64,000 nucleotides of DNA from positions 1,054,001-1,118,000 of the forward strand of contig OZ345364.1 of assembly GCA_977006965.1 (NCBI GenBank). Direction: 5' to 3'. The notes under the pieces were generated by a model, which saw only the letters and a list, made by a program, of their open reading frames with translations, did no database searches and was not told where the DNA came from. Every line of letters begins with the position of its first letter. The first letter of the stretch is position 1. Source of the DNA: Phymatolithon calcareum (Eukaryota > Rhodophyta > Florideophyceae > Hapalidiales). Both the position numbers and the translations under genes were made by a program. Of the stretch, positions 21,195-32,420 are shown in pieces.

Positions 21195-21973
21195 TGTCAA
21201 CGTAGACAATAGGCTGGTACTATGCCCTACTTGAAAAGATCAACGCACTGTATCTGTGGGAGACTTCGGTGTCCTGTCCTCATTCACAGACGAAGGGATG
21301 AGATGGGCGAGCCCAAGCTTTAGTAGATTCCGAATATTTCTAATAATTATTTGCTTTGTATCTAACTAACTTTGTCCAAGTGTCCCGTTAGCAGCAATAG
21401 AACTGCGTGCACATCAGTCTTGACTTTGCTAGAAGACGGAAAGCTTCGCTTATTATCACATAGCTTCAGTTTTTTACCCTTCTGCGCTAAGCAGAGCGGC
21501 TCGTGGCTCGTGCGGCATTTGGAATACACAGTCGAAGTGTTTCGAAGAGGACGCGGAATGCGGGTAGAATGACTGAACTTGTTTCTTTCAAAAAATCCGT
21601 CATGAGTAATAGTCCTTTACCGCCGAAATTGCGGTCCTTCCGAGTTTTTGAAAATTCGGGCATATCTGAGTGATCTACCCCACCTTGCGCACCACGAGCA
21701 ATCATCTCAACTCTGGTCAGCGTGTACGCTGTCACTCGGAACACGGTTAATTCGCAGTTAACGAGAGCTCCTGTTCAAGTCTAAGTCATTACTGAGATGT
21801 ACAATATACCGTCTTCATATAGTACTGGGAATACCTCGAGCGTTTGTGGTCTGTTCCACTGGGTGAGGCGTGCTCTGGAATGATTCATGTCGAGCGTCAG
21901 CGGGCACTATCATGGCAGGTTTTCTCTGTCTCCAGACATGCAAATCACAACCCCGAGTTGATTGATCAACTGT
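21195..21973. other. Intergenic, nothing recognised
   Basis: Reading frames here are short and show no recognisable similarity. Confidence 0.45.
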
Positions 21974-21984
21974 CAAGAAGTTGT

Positions 21985-22372
21985 TTTTTTGCAACTGTTT
22001 AGTTGTTTATTTGAAAGCCCTCATTAACACTCCTCAAATTGTACGGGAGCAGTTTTTCGTAACTTGTTCATTCTAGTATATCGCCTGGTCCCTAATACAG
22101 GGACTCGTCGTTCTCCATATTGTCAATTATGGTGACGCTGTAGAGTAGTATGGAGTCTAATGCCTTTTCCGTTCTTAATATTTCTCCGGAGTCCAGTTCA
22201 TACTTTGTTAGGTTCATAAGTATGGTCTCCAGGTGGCGCTCTGCTGCCGTTCCGAATGTATTCGATATTAACGCCGTGCTCACTTGAGGGAACCTTCCGC
22301 TTGCGTATTTTATGGCCAGCTGTCGATGTCTCGCCTTGGAAAACCTGAGGATGGCCGGGATCTCATCCGGGG
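21985..22372 (-). mobile_element. LINE-B3, 388-bp 3' fragment
   Basis: LINE-B tail at 21985 and C-terminal coding (22283-22092) matching B1 and B2. Flanked by CAAGAAGTTGT (21974-21984, 22373-22383). The 5' junction overlaps 12 bases shared with the duplicated host segment (GATCTCATCCGG). Confidence 0.82.
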
Positions 22373-22685
22373 CAAGAAGTTGTGTTGATTGAAAGTGCCG
22401 TAGCTCGCTTGATCGCGCGTGCTACTCTTTCTGATGTTATAGAGCCTCACGGGAGGGCAGAAGAAACTGCAGACTATTCCGTTATACAATGCCGAGGGAC
22501 GAGCGAAGAGCTTGCACCGCTCTGTCTCATGCTCCTGCGCAAGATTACCACGCTAGAAAAATCTTCGTCTTTCGTTTGCTTTGTCGTATTCCTCCACGCT
22601 GATCACTGCTTCGTTCTAAGCAATAATTTTAAGATTTCCCTGTACTACTACCCCCCCTTCCCCTTGACACCAATAACAGATCCCG
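22361..22685 (+). repeat. Inverted duplicate, copy 2 (partner 19670-19995)
   Basis: Same unknown open frame (VLIESAVARLIARATLSDV) in the opposite orientation, abutting LINE-B3. Confidence 0.85.
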
Positions 22686-22734
22686 CAATAAAATAATAAC
22701 AAGTTAAAAAGAAAGGTTCACTGGCACCCCTCAT

Positions 22735-25218
22735 TCATTCTACGCCCGATGTCTTCGCACCTCCGACTTCTTCCGCAGACTGCGACTCGCTTTCATTTCT
22801 TCGACGTCCGAACAACTTTGCCAACCCGCGAAACAGGGCAAAGAAGACACGCACAAAGGCACGGACGATTAGAGCGGGCAGAAAAACGCACATCGCTCGT
22901 ACTTTTCCCGCAACGGATGCCCTTCGAAAAACGTCTCTCGGCCGCGGTCGTCCGCCAGCACTGTGTTCCCCATGTGCCTGGCTCCATTCCTTCATGATCT
23001 GTGCACGCAAAAATGTTCCCTTGTGCGATAATAGGAGCTCGTCCAACGGTTCCTTTGTCTTCCGCGCTGTCTTTCCACGGCGTTCTTTATGAGCCCGGTG
23101 AATAACCCCGGCACTCTCCGACCGTTGCACTTCGCGCAGCATCGCGTCCAATTTTGCCCAATTTAAAGTCCCCTCAGGTGAGATCAAAACGCGCTGCAAT
23201 GCCTCACGGTACAAAGTGCCCGGGCGACCGGCCAACACTTTGCGCATGATAAACGGATACACCACGTTCAGCACGGAAAATTTTGGGTCCGCGTTAAGTG
23301 CGAGTCCTTCCAGCATACCAAGACAGCGCAAGCTGTTTAAAAAGTATGAGTTAAAGACCAGCGGGAACTGTGAGCCGAGCTGCAACACTTTTTCCGCCAC
23401 CCCAATTAAAGTAAACCTGCAAACCACCGGTGACGATGGGTCACAGACTACACCTGAATTTGGATCCATTTCGCCGGAATTTTCAAACGCTGCTTCAAGG
23501 GCAGCAGCAACCTGGGGAAGCTCCGCTTCAATCTCGTCCGGTCGCATCAACGCCAGGCCCACAAAAGTCTCAGCTAACGCGGTGTACTGGCCATGGATGA
23601 GGTAAAATAGCGCAACTACCATCGACTCGCGAACGGATCTTGGTATTTCAGACACAATTCCAAAGTCGATATACGCCAAATCCCCTGACGGTGTACTAAG
23701 CATGTTGCCGTTGTGCATATCTGAGTGCAAAAAGAGTATGGTTCTCCCTGCGTCAGCCTTGAATAATTAATACATTACACGACGCAACGCAAAATGAAGC
23801 ATGTACTTACCCGAGTGCAAAAAGCCCTTTTCTAAGAGTTGAGTGAGCGCAAATTGAATGCCCGTCTCCACAACGCCAAGCTCTTCGACTTTAACTCTTG
23901 CGTTTTCATCGATGATTTTGTGCCCGTCAACCCATTCCGTTACAAGTACTTTTCTGGTCGAGTATGTCTTGTAAGGTTTCGGAATGAAAACGCCTTTCGT
24001 TGCACCATACAGATCTTGAAACTTGATCATATTAGCAACCTCGTTCCGATAATCCAATTCCTCAAACATTCGACTTGCGTACTCATCAACCGCCTGTTGC
24101 AGATCCGTCTGATACCCGAAAGCCTGCTGCAACACTCCGACGAAACACCGCACTATGAAGAAATCAAGAGCAATACTTTCCGCCACCCCCGGCCGTTGCA
24201 CTTTAACCGCTACATCATCCCCGTCAACGACGGCACGGAACACCATGCCGAGACTCGCACCTGCGACTGGCTCTTCACCGATTTCGTCGAACACAGCTTC
24301 AGGTCGGGCTCCAACTTCTGACCGCATAAGTGCAAAAGCCTCTCCAACAGGGAACGGAGTAACGACATCGTCTTGCAGTTTCTGTAATTCGCGCACAAAT
24401 TCTGCCCCGAAGATGTCCGGTCTTGTCGCCGCCGCCTGTCCAAGCTTGATTGCGGCCGGACCAAGCCTGGTAACCGCTTCGCGTAGTGCAGCCGCTCTCT
24501 CCGCACGCCGCGCTATTCTGCGCTTTGCACGAACATCATCTGAAACGGTACGGTCCCTGGTCGTCGCCTCAAGTGCATGACGGGCGCGCAATGCCGCAAG
24601 TCGCGATCCCTCAACGGCAAACTGACCCAGTCGAGCAAGCACACGATCCGGACGAATACGGAAGTACCTTTCCACGAGACGCGGATCATATTTCTCCGGT
24701 AATGCCACACGGCCGGATTCGCGGTCCGAAACCGCCATACCGAACATGGAAAACGCTGCAACAAAACCAACAACACCAGAACGAGCTAACAAAACCGACG
24801 CAATCTCGGCACGGCTTTTTCCTGAACCGACTTCGACGTGCAATTTTCCTTCATGTTCTGGCGGAACAGCATCCCTACTATCTGTCCCGCCTTCTTCCGC
24901 TTCCGCGTCTGGGTCCATCCAGCGCGGCAGCACAACTTGCCGCCCGACCCGCAGTGCGGGGTAATTCGCAAGCGCGTCATCGTCGCCCGCCACATCCGCT
25001 CGCACTCGACTGGTGCCAGCAATACCAGAGACTGAGAGCGATAGTGCGAGAGCGGTGAGACCACGCAGCGCGGCGCGACGCGACTGCGAACGCGGATGGT
25101 CGTCCGTGCTGCTGCCGCAGCAGAAAACACTCAAGCGAGTGCAGGCAAACACTGGAGGACTGAAGGCCGTTAGATGAGCAGCGAATTGGCGGGGCCGTGG
25201 CCGTCGTCGCGTTCGCAT
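22735..25218 (-). CDS. ABC1-like (ADCK/UbiB family) atypical kinase 1, plastid-targeted, two exons
   Basis: 797 residues: exon 1 25218-23811, intron 23810-23721 (GTAAGT...CAG, 90 nt), exon 2 23720-22735, phase 1. Splicing creates the catalytic loop HSDMHNGNM. Other family landmarks: the KxGQ motif (AAIKLGQAAATRPDIFG), the Ala-rich loop variant AGASLG, VAVKVQRP with the ATP-site lysine, the acidic pair in EELDYRNEVANM, and the metal-binding YIDFG. The N-terminus is rich in Arg, Ser and Thr like a plastid transit peptide, followed by a twin-arginine-like stretch (SRRAALRGLTALALSLSVSG) ending in an Ala-x-Ala-like site, as in thylakoid Tat signals. Plastid members act on quinone and lipid metabolism in plastoglobules; the substrate here is unknown. 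A second copy is at 54848-57208. Runs of helices at the C-terminus are weakly conserved between the copies. Confidence 0.9.
23721..23810 (-). other. Intron of ABC1-like kinase 1
   Basis: 90 nt, GTAAGT donor and CAG acceptor; same position and phase as the 72-nt intron of kinase 2 (56178-56249). Confidence 0.92.
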
Positions 25219-26227
25219 TGCGTGGTTACTGTACGTGATTTCGGATCAGGAGCGAGACGAGGTATGGCGAACGTTACGAAGACAAAGAGGAGTGGAAGAA
25301 GGTGAGATGCAGATTGCCCACGTGTGAAACTACATTCAATTTTTTCGAAAAAAACGGGACATGTGTCCTTGGAGGCGGACTTCATGAGACACTGCAAAGC
25401 AGACTACTGAAGTGCCGCGAGCAAGGCCTATTCTATTCGCCGAGCCAGTTGCAACAGGTGGTGTTTTCCAATTAGTGAAGGTGCCAATAGGGTGGAAAGG
25501 CTCACACGATTGACTTTAAATTTCACTTTGCGGTGAAGACGGTTGGAGCTCTCTCGACGTCTTGTCAATTGCAAGAGGGCAAATAGATCGCCGATGGACT
25601 GTGGACGAGACGGGAGCTAGGTTTAGTGTGCAGGCCTGGAGTCTCTGTCAATAGGACACATCCAAACATCACAGATGTTCTCTCAAGCGCTGCTTCGAAA
25701 AATCGGACCTCTTTGAGGAAAGCAACCTGATAGAAGTTCCTGTAACACCATAATATCTGGAAGCATGATTGAGAACAGATTAAAATCGTTTCCTCATTCT
25801 TTGAGCGCTCTGATCGAGCTGGACCAAGCATGCTTCTTTTTTCAAATAGGGAAAGGTATTAGTATAGCATGGGAACACTAACACTCGAGATTGCATTCGG
25901 TGCAACGCTGAGCACACGAGGCAGAGGGAGAATGACCACTACAGTTTATGGGAGCCTTACTAATATAGGAGAATGGACAGGGAGAGGATGGGCAATACCA
26001 ATAGATGATGCACAAATAGGAACAATGGACCAAAGACGATCGTCGACGATAGTATCGAAAAGAGTCGGGGTGCAGACAATATTGATAAAGGAGACCATTT
26101 TGGAACGGATGATTGCACTCAAGACCATCTGATTTGAATGTTCCTCTCTGCATGAGTCCCTTGCACATCGGTTATTGACAATCGATTGACTAATACAGTG
26201 CAAATGATAAATTCAGTTCTCTTGGTA
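25219..26227. other. Intergenic, nothing recognised
   Basis: Upstream region of kinase 1. No gene, RNA or repeat recognised. Confidence 0.5.
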
Positions 26228-26235
26228 CACAGTGA

Positions 26236-26562
26236 CAAAGCATTGGAATTATTTATTTATTTTTATTCTTTTCTCGAAAAGTGTCGAGAATAAATAATTT
26301 ATTGTTGAACGCAGAAGCAATAAATTATTGTATTCAAGTTCAGCGAGGTATAAATAACTGGTTATTCCCCGAATTATTGGATCCTTCTTGCTACTTTCTG
26401 TCGCGATAGAATAACCGGATCGAAAAAATGAGGAGTCCGATACAATAATTGTCGCAACCACGACGATCTCAATAAATACAATAAATATGCGAGACTCAGG
26501 AATAAATTATTGGAACAATAATTTAAATAATTACAATAGCAATTATTTTTTCCAATGCTTTG
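26236..26562. mobile_element. 327-bp hAT MITE, copy 2
   Basis: Same termini and length as the copy at 15039; TSD CACAGTGA (26228-26235, 26563-26570). Confidence 0.95.
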
Positions 26563-26744
26563 CACAGTGATTGGATTAGAGTCCTTGTTCAATGACTTAG
26601 TACGTCGCGCTGCAGCACATGGGAATTACCGGAAAGACACAACAGTCTTTACTACCACCTCCAAGAACTCAATATCATACTGGCAAGAGCTCAACAGTGG
26701 ATTTAGTGAATCAACTGGAGTGAATCTCTCCTCCATCCAGCCAA

Positions 26745-26830
26745 GTTTCCTTGGCACAAGAAGAGTTGCCCAAGCGTCAGCAGATGCGTTGCTAATTTTT
26801 CAAAACCTTCTTTTCTTCTTCTCTCCTCCA
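26745..26830 (+). repeat. Diverged LINE-D tail-like sequence
   Basis: Contains GTTGCCCAAGCGTCAGCAGA then TGCGTTG, as at 39425, 62075 and 19460. No TSD found. Confidence 0.5.
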
Positions 26831-27000
26831 TTATCCGCGAATCCATCCATGTTCATTTTGCTCAAAGTTGAAAGTATTGTACTTTGTCGTATTTTCAGAG
26901 CAACTGCTTCATCTAGACAATACTCCCAATGCTCAACTTCAAACATTTAACTATATCGCCGAAGAGCCTCACTAAAGGCAAGCGAAATCTTTTTTCTTCC

Positions 27001-27912
27001 CTAGAGCAGCGGAGTGGCCTCGGACGGTACCATAAAAGCATGCACGTCCACACCAATACTTGTTAGCTGAGAGAAGTTTATCTCATTCCATAGTCTTCTA
27101 GTTACGCCGTTAATTTTCCTCACTATTTCGTCCAAGTTTTCCCGCGTCGCCCCCTTAAATATAAGCCTTTCTCTCGCAGCAACCCAAAACGTCACCTCCG
27201 GCTCTCTAGAAGGCGACTCGTTAAGTACTATGGACGAACAAGAGGACAGAGGAATAATCGAAGGTGCCTTGGTAGATGTCGAAGTAACTTGTTGACCATC
27301 TTTCGAAGCTAACGTTTCAGTATCTTCAACATATACTGTAACATAAGGCTCTTTAAAAGACGAAACGTCATTGCGATATGCCTCAAATTCGCTGAAGGGA
27401 ACGGTAACTTCTGCTTGCCCCTCAGTGAAGCTAGTAAAGTCGGTCCCGGGGAGTACAGTGTGTCCAGTTTCATGCGCAAGCAATGCTACACAAACTTCAC
27501 CGGATTCAGTACTTGTCGATTGAAAACAAGCCCTTGCAGTCCACGGAATAGTTACATGAATGCCTTCATCGGAGCGATAAGATACACCGTCGTCGCCCAT
27601 AAGGACGCATTCTGTTTCAAAGAACGCGCCTTTTCCATGAATCATGCGAAAAGCTTGAACGGAGGAAAATATGAAGCGGTAACCGAGGTCCAGGAATGCA
27701 CTAATGCAGAGCAATTTAATGAAATAGGTAAGAAACTTCCAAAGGGAACCAGTGTCCCCGATTTCGAGTAGGAAGAGCTCTATAATTGAAATCAAAAGGA
27801 ACATTATTATGTAGTAGGCATAGACATGAAACTGCTTACTCTGCTCGCTCGACGTTCGAGAAAACCGAATCACATTGTTACCAATGTGATGTTCTTCGAC
27901 AGTATCTGCCAT
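27001..27912 (-). CDS. Hypothetical two-pass membrane protein, intact paralogue
   Basis: 303 residues from the ATG at 27912; this start aligns with the ATG of the broken copy at 11761. I do not recognise the family. Two hydrophobic segments near residues 32-55 (containing YIIMFLLISIIELFLLE) and 62-85 (FIKLLCISAFLDLGYRFIF) are followed by a soluble, Ser/Thr-rich region of about 200 residues with FFETE, GIHVTIPW, EVTVPFSEFEAYRND, PLSS and a terminal TPLL that are shared with the pseudogene. This is consistent with a membrane-anchored protein with a beta-rich domain, but no function can be inferred. It lies upstream of LINE-rich DNA and has no obvious partner gene. Confidence 0.7.
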   Translation of the reverse strand: MADTVEEHHIGNNVIRFSRTSSEQSKQFHVYAYYIIMFLLISIIELFLLEIGDTGSLWKFLTYFIKLLCISAFLDLGYRFIFSSVQAFRMIHGKGAFFETECVLMGDDGVSYRSDEGIHVTIPWTARACFQSTSTESGEVCVALLAHETGHTVLPGTDFTSFTEGQAEVTVPFSEFEAYRNDVSSFKEPYVTVYVEDTETLASKDGQQVTSTSTKAPSIIPLSSCSSIVLNESPSREPEVTFWVAARERLIFKGATRENLDEIVRKINGVTRRLWNEINFSQLTSIGVDVHAFMVPSEATPLL

Positions 27913-27927
27913 GGTTAGTCCTACCAC

Positions 27928-28322
27928 AACCGGAAGTTGTGGCTGAAGTCGACTTTCGTTTCCTTGAACGAAAATAGACTAATTACTTCCACATCAATCC
28001 TCCTGACCTATTTTCAGGCGGACTACGCCGGACAGACTGGTACAGGCAATGTACACACGAAGGGCCAAGTGTGAGTTGTATAGATTCGGATATTAACTTT
28101 CGGCGGGACACTGAGCTGCAGTATTTGAGAATTCGTCGCTCATTTATTGTCCGCGTGTAATTGCTTTGGAGGGTGGAATTGCACGTCGCCCCCTTCTGGG
28201 AAGAGTTTACTTACGCTACCATCCCTTTCAGCCTCCTTGGGTAATGAACTAATGTTATTAGGGCAAAATAGGTACATCCTGAAGAGACGTAGTTCTTGCT
28301 TATATTCTAGCACTGCTCTCAT
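27928..28322. other. Intergenic, nothing recognised
   Basis: Promoter side of the membrane-protein gene; no further feature seen. Confidence 0.4.
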
Positions 28323-29422
28323 CTGAAGTGGTTGAAAAAAGGAAGAAAAATAATTCTTTTAAAAGTTGCCAACGCATCTGCTGACACATAGGGCAACTTT
28401 TCGTGTATCAAGGAATCTCGGCTTGATTCTTTCCAATGAATATTTTCGTATGGTCAGTGTTCCACGGTTCGGTAGTCTACAAAAATCTACCTCTGGTCCC
28501 CTGAGGGGCATCGAGGGGGAAAACTAGTCTACGTTCATGCGTCACGCGGGGGGGTCCGATTTTTAGGGATTGAATAATCTGCTGTGTGGGGATGTAGGTT
28601 GTCGGTAGCCTGAAACACGGTCAGGAGCTCGGCCAATGCTCTCTTCGTCCAGGCGCTTTCTTCTTTTGAGAGTCTGTCCTTCGAGAGTCCATTTATGAGG
28701 TCTTCGATAGTATCTTTCCCACACTGGCCAGTCTGTTCGATGACGATAGAAGTACTCATCGGTGGAAATATTCCATATGACCACTTCATGACAAGTGTCC
28801 TTCGCCTTGTTGAGTTAAAGAACAGGTGCGGTGGTAGTTTTTTTGAAGTAGTATTTAATAGACGTTCTCAGTAACACTCTTGAGACTGCACAGGAGATAC
28901 GTTTCATCTGCTACAGAATTGTAGCTTAGTATAAAATTCATATATGCTCCTTCCGGAACTTCTATGTCGTGGCCCTAGCTGCAAAAAACCCTTCAGAAGG
29001 GTGTGAGAAAAGCTTGGAGTCCACTATTCGCTCATCGGCAGGTCGACTTCACAATCCTTATCGTTGGGTTTTCTATTTCATATCATCGTAAAAGACAATG
29101 GTAAAGAAGAGTAGCTTATCCAGTGCTTCTTCGATACTCTTGGTTTCTTCTTTGGTCAGCTGGTATCTGAACAAATGATTTCCAACTGTGTCCATGAGTC
29201 TCGGTACGAATTCGCCAAATTTTTCTTGTAGGAGTGCAGTGCTCAGTGGGGGGAACCTCCTAATCACTTCGCTGCTGGAATTGATCTGAGGATACCATAC
29301 GGTATCATTCTCTTTCTGTTTGTCTCCAAGGATTCTCCTTCATCCTTGAAGAGTGATGCTTTCAGAGAGCTCACCGAAACTCCGTGCTTGAGATAATCCA
29401 GCGCCTCCTCGAACTGCTCATG

Positions 29423-30519
29423 GAAATCCCGCGTCGGGGAGAGAAGGGTTTGACCGGACCGAACGGACCGCAAACGAAAAAAGACAAGTTTCCGGCGCGG
29501 GCGCGGACGCCCGCGCCGGCGCAAGTGGCCGCAGCGATAAAGCTGCACAAAGCGCTCCTTCCGACGGTAATCCCGCCGGAAATGGCGGACGCGATCGTGA
29601 ACGCGCACGCCAGGGACTCGGCGAATCGAGAACTTGCCACACTTGAAATGCCAGACCCAAGCCCGCCGTCGCAAGATTTCGAGAAAATCTTGCGAATTTA
29701 AGCGGATTTGATACAGGCCGGCTATCATACCGGTCCGGCCCGTTCACCTGTGCGTCACAGATAGGAACCAAGAGCTCAGTCAGGAATTTTTCCCCGCTAC
29801 AGTGCAGGGTTTTTTTTGAACTGGCAAGAGCTGTGATCCGGCCTCCCCGTGGGAGAAGACTATCACCTTCTGGTAGTATGGTAGTACATGGATTCCGCCC
29901 TGAGTGGTGTGCCGCAACGCTCAAGGAAGCTGGGAGAGAAGACAGAAGAAGATGAAAGAAGGCAGCAAGATGACTAGCTACCGTGAGCGTCCTAAATGGT
30001 TTCCAACCCGGGGCATCCCTTTGAAGGACGGCGATTGAAGATTGGCTATGTAGCGATATAGATGTTTGTTTGTTTGTTTGTTTATTGCATGATATTCGAG
30101 CTACGCTAAGGTAGCTCACATCTAGGGGGCCTCTAAGATGTTCATGAGCTGGATCCATTCTGGGTACTCGCGTAACTGCTTCCCGCGAGTACTGCGGCAC
30201 ACCACTACACGGCGAAATCCGTGTGCCCTTCGCGGAACGTAATTCAATTCTTGTTTGGGACAGGACTCGAACCGGCGACCTCACATTCCTTCCTGTATCA
30301 TACCGAAACATGCGCACAGGTGCGCGGAGGCAGTTTTACCACTATACCACAGGTGGTATATAGATGTTAAGCTTCCCCAAGGTCTGCACATTGTGCAGCT
30401 TGGGCAGCTGTTGTGACATCAAGTACCACTCGTATCTGTTAAGTCTACTGGAGCCGTAAGGATGTGGAGTTGTTTACCAGCTCTGATAAATCCCGCAATA
30501 AAAGAAAGAAAGAAAGAAA
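29423..30519 (+). mobile_element. LINE-E-tailed element inserted in LINE-A4
   Basis: 12-bp TSD GAACTGCTCATG (29411-29422, 30520-30531). It ends in an (AAAG)n tail like LINE-E2 and LINE-E3 but carries no RNase H. The first 280 bp are GC-rich and open (29423-29701), encoding a Pro/Ala/Arg-rich then helical segment (QVAAAIKLHKALLP) that I do not recognise; it could be a piece of an ORF1 or captured host DNA. A SINE is inserted at 30067-30357. Confidence 0.82.
30067..30357 (-). mobile_element. tRNA-derived SINE
   Basis: 291 bp, minus strand. Near its 5' end is a pol III A-box-like TGGTATAGTGGT and, about 75 bp on, a B box GGTTCGAGTCC. The 3' end is an (AAAC)n tail at 30067-30085. TSD ATATAGATGTT on both sides (30056-30066, 30358-30368). 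The head resembles a tRNA with a long variable arm, but the acceptor stem does not pair well, so it is not a tRNA gene. Confidence 0.88.
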
Positions 30520-30980
30520 GAACTGCTCATGCCTTAGCATTGCTACCTTGTCCCAACATACCCCTTGTAGTTCATCTACGTCTCTGGAGTGTCTTGGGAC
30601 GGCCAGTATGCTCTCTTTTCTTGCCTTGGCTCTCTCGAAGTGATAGTACAATGTTCGAGTGTGGGATAGGTCGCTTTTTCGACTTCTCCTCCTCCTCTGT
30701 TTCCGCGATGATCTTGGTCCTTTGGGTATCTCCTAATGTTCGTCTTAGCGGATGTTTCATTTGCAGCTTCGCACAGGTGTCTGTTGACTTGCGCTAGGAT
30801 GAAGTTTCCCTCCACTTCTTCCAGCTCCTGGTTTTCGAGCTCTGTTGATGGTTTTCCTGTTATTGACTGACTTCTTCTTTTGTCTCTATAAGAAGCGTCT
30901 CGCTGAAGTGGTTAAAAGCTCCATCATTGTTTTTGACCTAATAGAATTTATTTGAAATTCTGAATTTGGATTTGCAAAAA

Positions 30981-31016
30981 TATACTCTAAACTTTTTTTT
31001 AAAAATTTAGAGTATA
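30981..31016. repeat. AT-rich hairpin with perfect 11-bp arms
   Basis: TATACTCTAAA (30981-30991) and its complement (31006-31016) around an A/T-run loop, 10 bp before the LINE-C2 TSD. Confidence 0.85.
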
Positions 31017-31871
31017 AATGCTGAACACTCAAGACACTGGACCGGAGGGGGTTACAGATACACCTATGTTGCAACGCCTCAAGAAGGCTAGGATCGCTCT
31101 GTACGAGCTCCGTGCACTAGGGGTATTCAAGAAGGGAATTGGCATACATAAATGCATCCAAGTATACAAGGCATTAATCCAGCCGCGCTGGGAGTACGCT
31201 ACGCACTTAACACCGTGGACAGAAAATGTCCAGAGCGCGGTCAAGGAAGTTGAACAAACGTTTTTCAGACAAGTCTTCGGGCCCCTGGCACGAGGAAAGA
31301 CAGATAGACTTCGCCTAATATGTCGAATCCAAGCTGCTTCCCATCGACGGGAAATACTAGCTTTCAAGATGCTGAGAAGGACCATGGCGAAGAAAGAAAA
31401 GTTTCTGATGCAAATACCAGAGAGAAGAAATTCAGAAGAGCTTCAAGCCACAAGTAACGACATCACATCGATGAAAACAAGAGAACCGTTTGATGAAGCG
31501 ATGAAGCACATAATAGCGAACCAATCTGCAGAAGAACTCAGATCAGCATTCCTGATAAAGGAAGGAGAGAGCCTTGAATCAAAGAGAAAGAGGAAAATTC
31601 CGTACGGCAAGACAAGAGAACTCCCTGCAATACTCAAATTTCCACAACTGAAACACAGGCAACTGGCGGTTCAGTACGCCTTTGGAAGATTTCCCTAAGT
31701 GTCTACCACACTGATGGCAGATAGATTCGGAAACAAAGTCAGACAGCACATGGAGACCATGGATCGCAACTTGTCAGCCTATGAACTCAAGGAAGACGAC
31801 AGAGCAGCAACTGAGAAGGCATTAGATGACCTTTTGCTCTTCAGCAAAAGCACCTTCGAGATTATGCAGCA

Positions 31872-32376
31872 TGTAAACGCACACTGCAGTATCGCTTCGC
31901 AGTGCATCAAGATAACACTGCAGAGCATCACGTACCCAGAGCGCCAAGCTCACAGTCATCCATATCATCATCTACCACGTAAGCAATTAATCCAATCGTG
32001 GGATGTCCGAGATGTTACAGGAGGAGCACAATTATGGGCTCTCGTTGAATAATTCCTCGTTCCTTTCCGTCACCCACGAAATAAGTTTGCTTCGAATCAA
32101 GCTGTTACTTGTGCATATCAAAGGCTCACAAGTATTCGGGCTATATTCACAGTTGTTTAGTTTGATCCCATAATGGGTAACACCTTACTACCATATGTGG
32201 ACTTGAAATCACTGTTAGTTATTTTGTCTCAATACTTTGTTCATGGGCAGTTGGCAAGAATCCACCTTGCACAGCTGAGACCCTACTTAAGCGGAAAGCT
32301 TCCGCCAACCTTGCAATAAACTCAGATTTCCACAAGAGTTCAAAGTCCGCGCCTGAAAGGTACGCTCAAGTCTATA
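31872..32376 (+). repeat. 5' LTR
   Basis: 505 bp starting TGTAAACGCAC; differs from the 3' LTR at nine positions counted by eye (about 1.8%). Contains AATAAA near its end. Confidence 0.93.
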
Positions 32377-32420
32377 GAAATTTCTATCTGTACAGAAGGC
32401 TTACGCTTGTGCGTTTGTTC

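Larger units (their letters stand above)
28839..30639 (-). mobile_element. LINE-A4 inserted in LINE-D1
   Basis: Flanked by GTGGTAGT (28831-28838) and GTGATAGT (30640-30647), one mismatch. LINE-A coding on the minus strand (ERAKARKESILAVP...RHEQF at 30639-30532, resuming EEALDYLKHGVSVSSL at 29410) is interrupted by the LINE-E-tailed insertion. The 3' tail is at 28839-28925. Confidence 0.85.
28334..30902 (-). mobile_element. LINE-D1, outer element of a four-level nest
   Basis: TSD CTGAAGTGGTT (28323-28333, 30903-30913). Coding remnants lie on both sides of the nested LINE-A4: 30890-30648 (…KKRPIP) and 28830-28535 (LPPHL, then KWSYGIFPPMST and GQCGKDTIEDL), followed by the LINE-D tail near 28360-28400. 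The parts are collinear with LINE-D2 at 61219-62150. Confidence 0.88.

Noticed and set aside
30240-30357. A genuine tRNA gene
   Set aside because: B box and A box are present, but the acceptor arm does not pair and the sequence lies in a TSD-bounded SINE.
30886-31074. Small minus-strand protein spanning the LINE-D1/LINE-C2 junction
   Set aside because: It runs across TSDs, an AT palindrome and the LINE-C2 5' end, so it is a composite of unrelated pieces.
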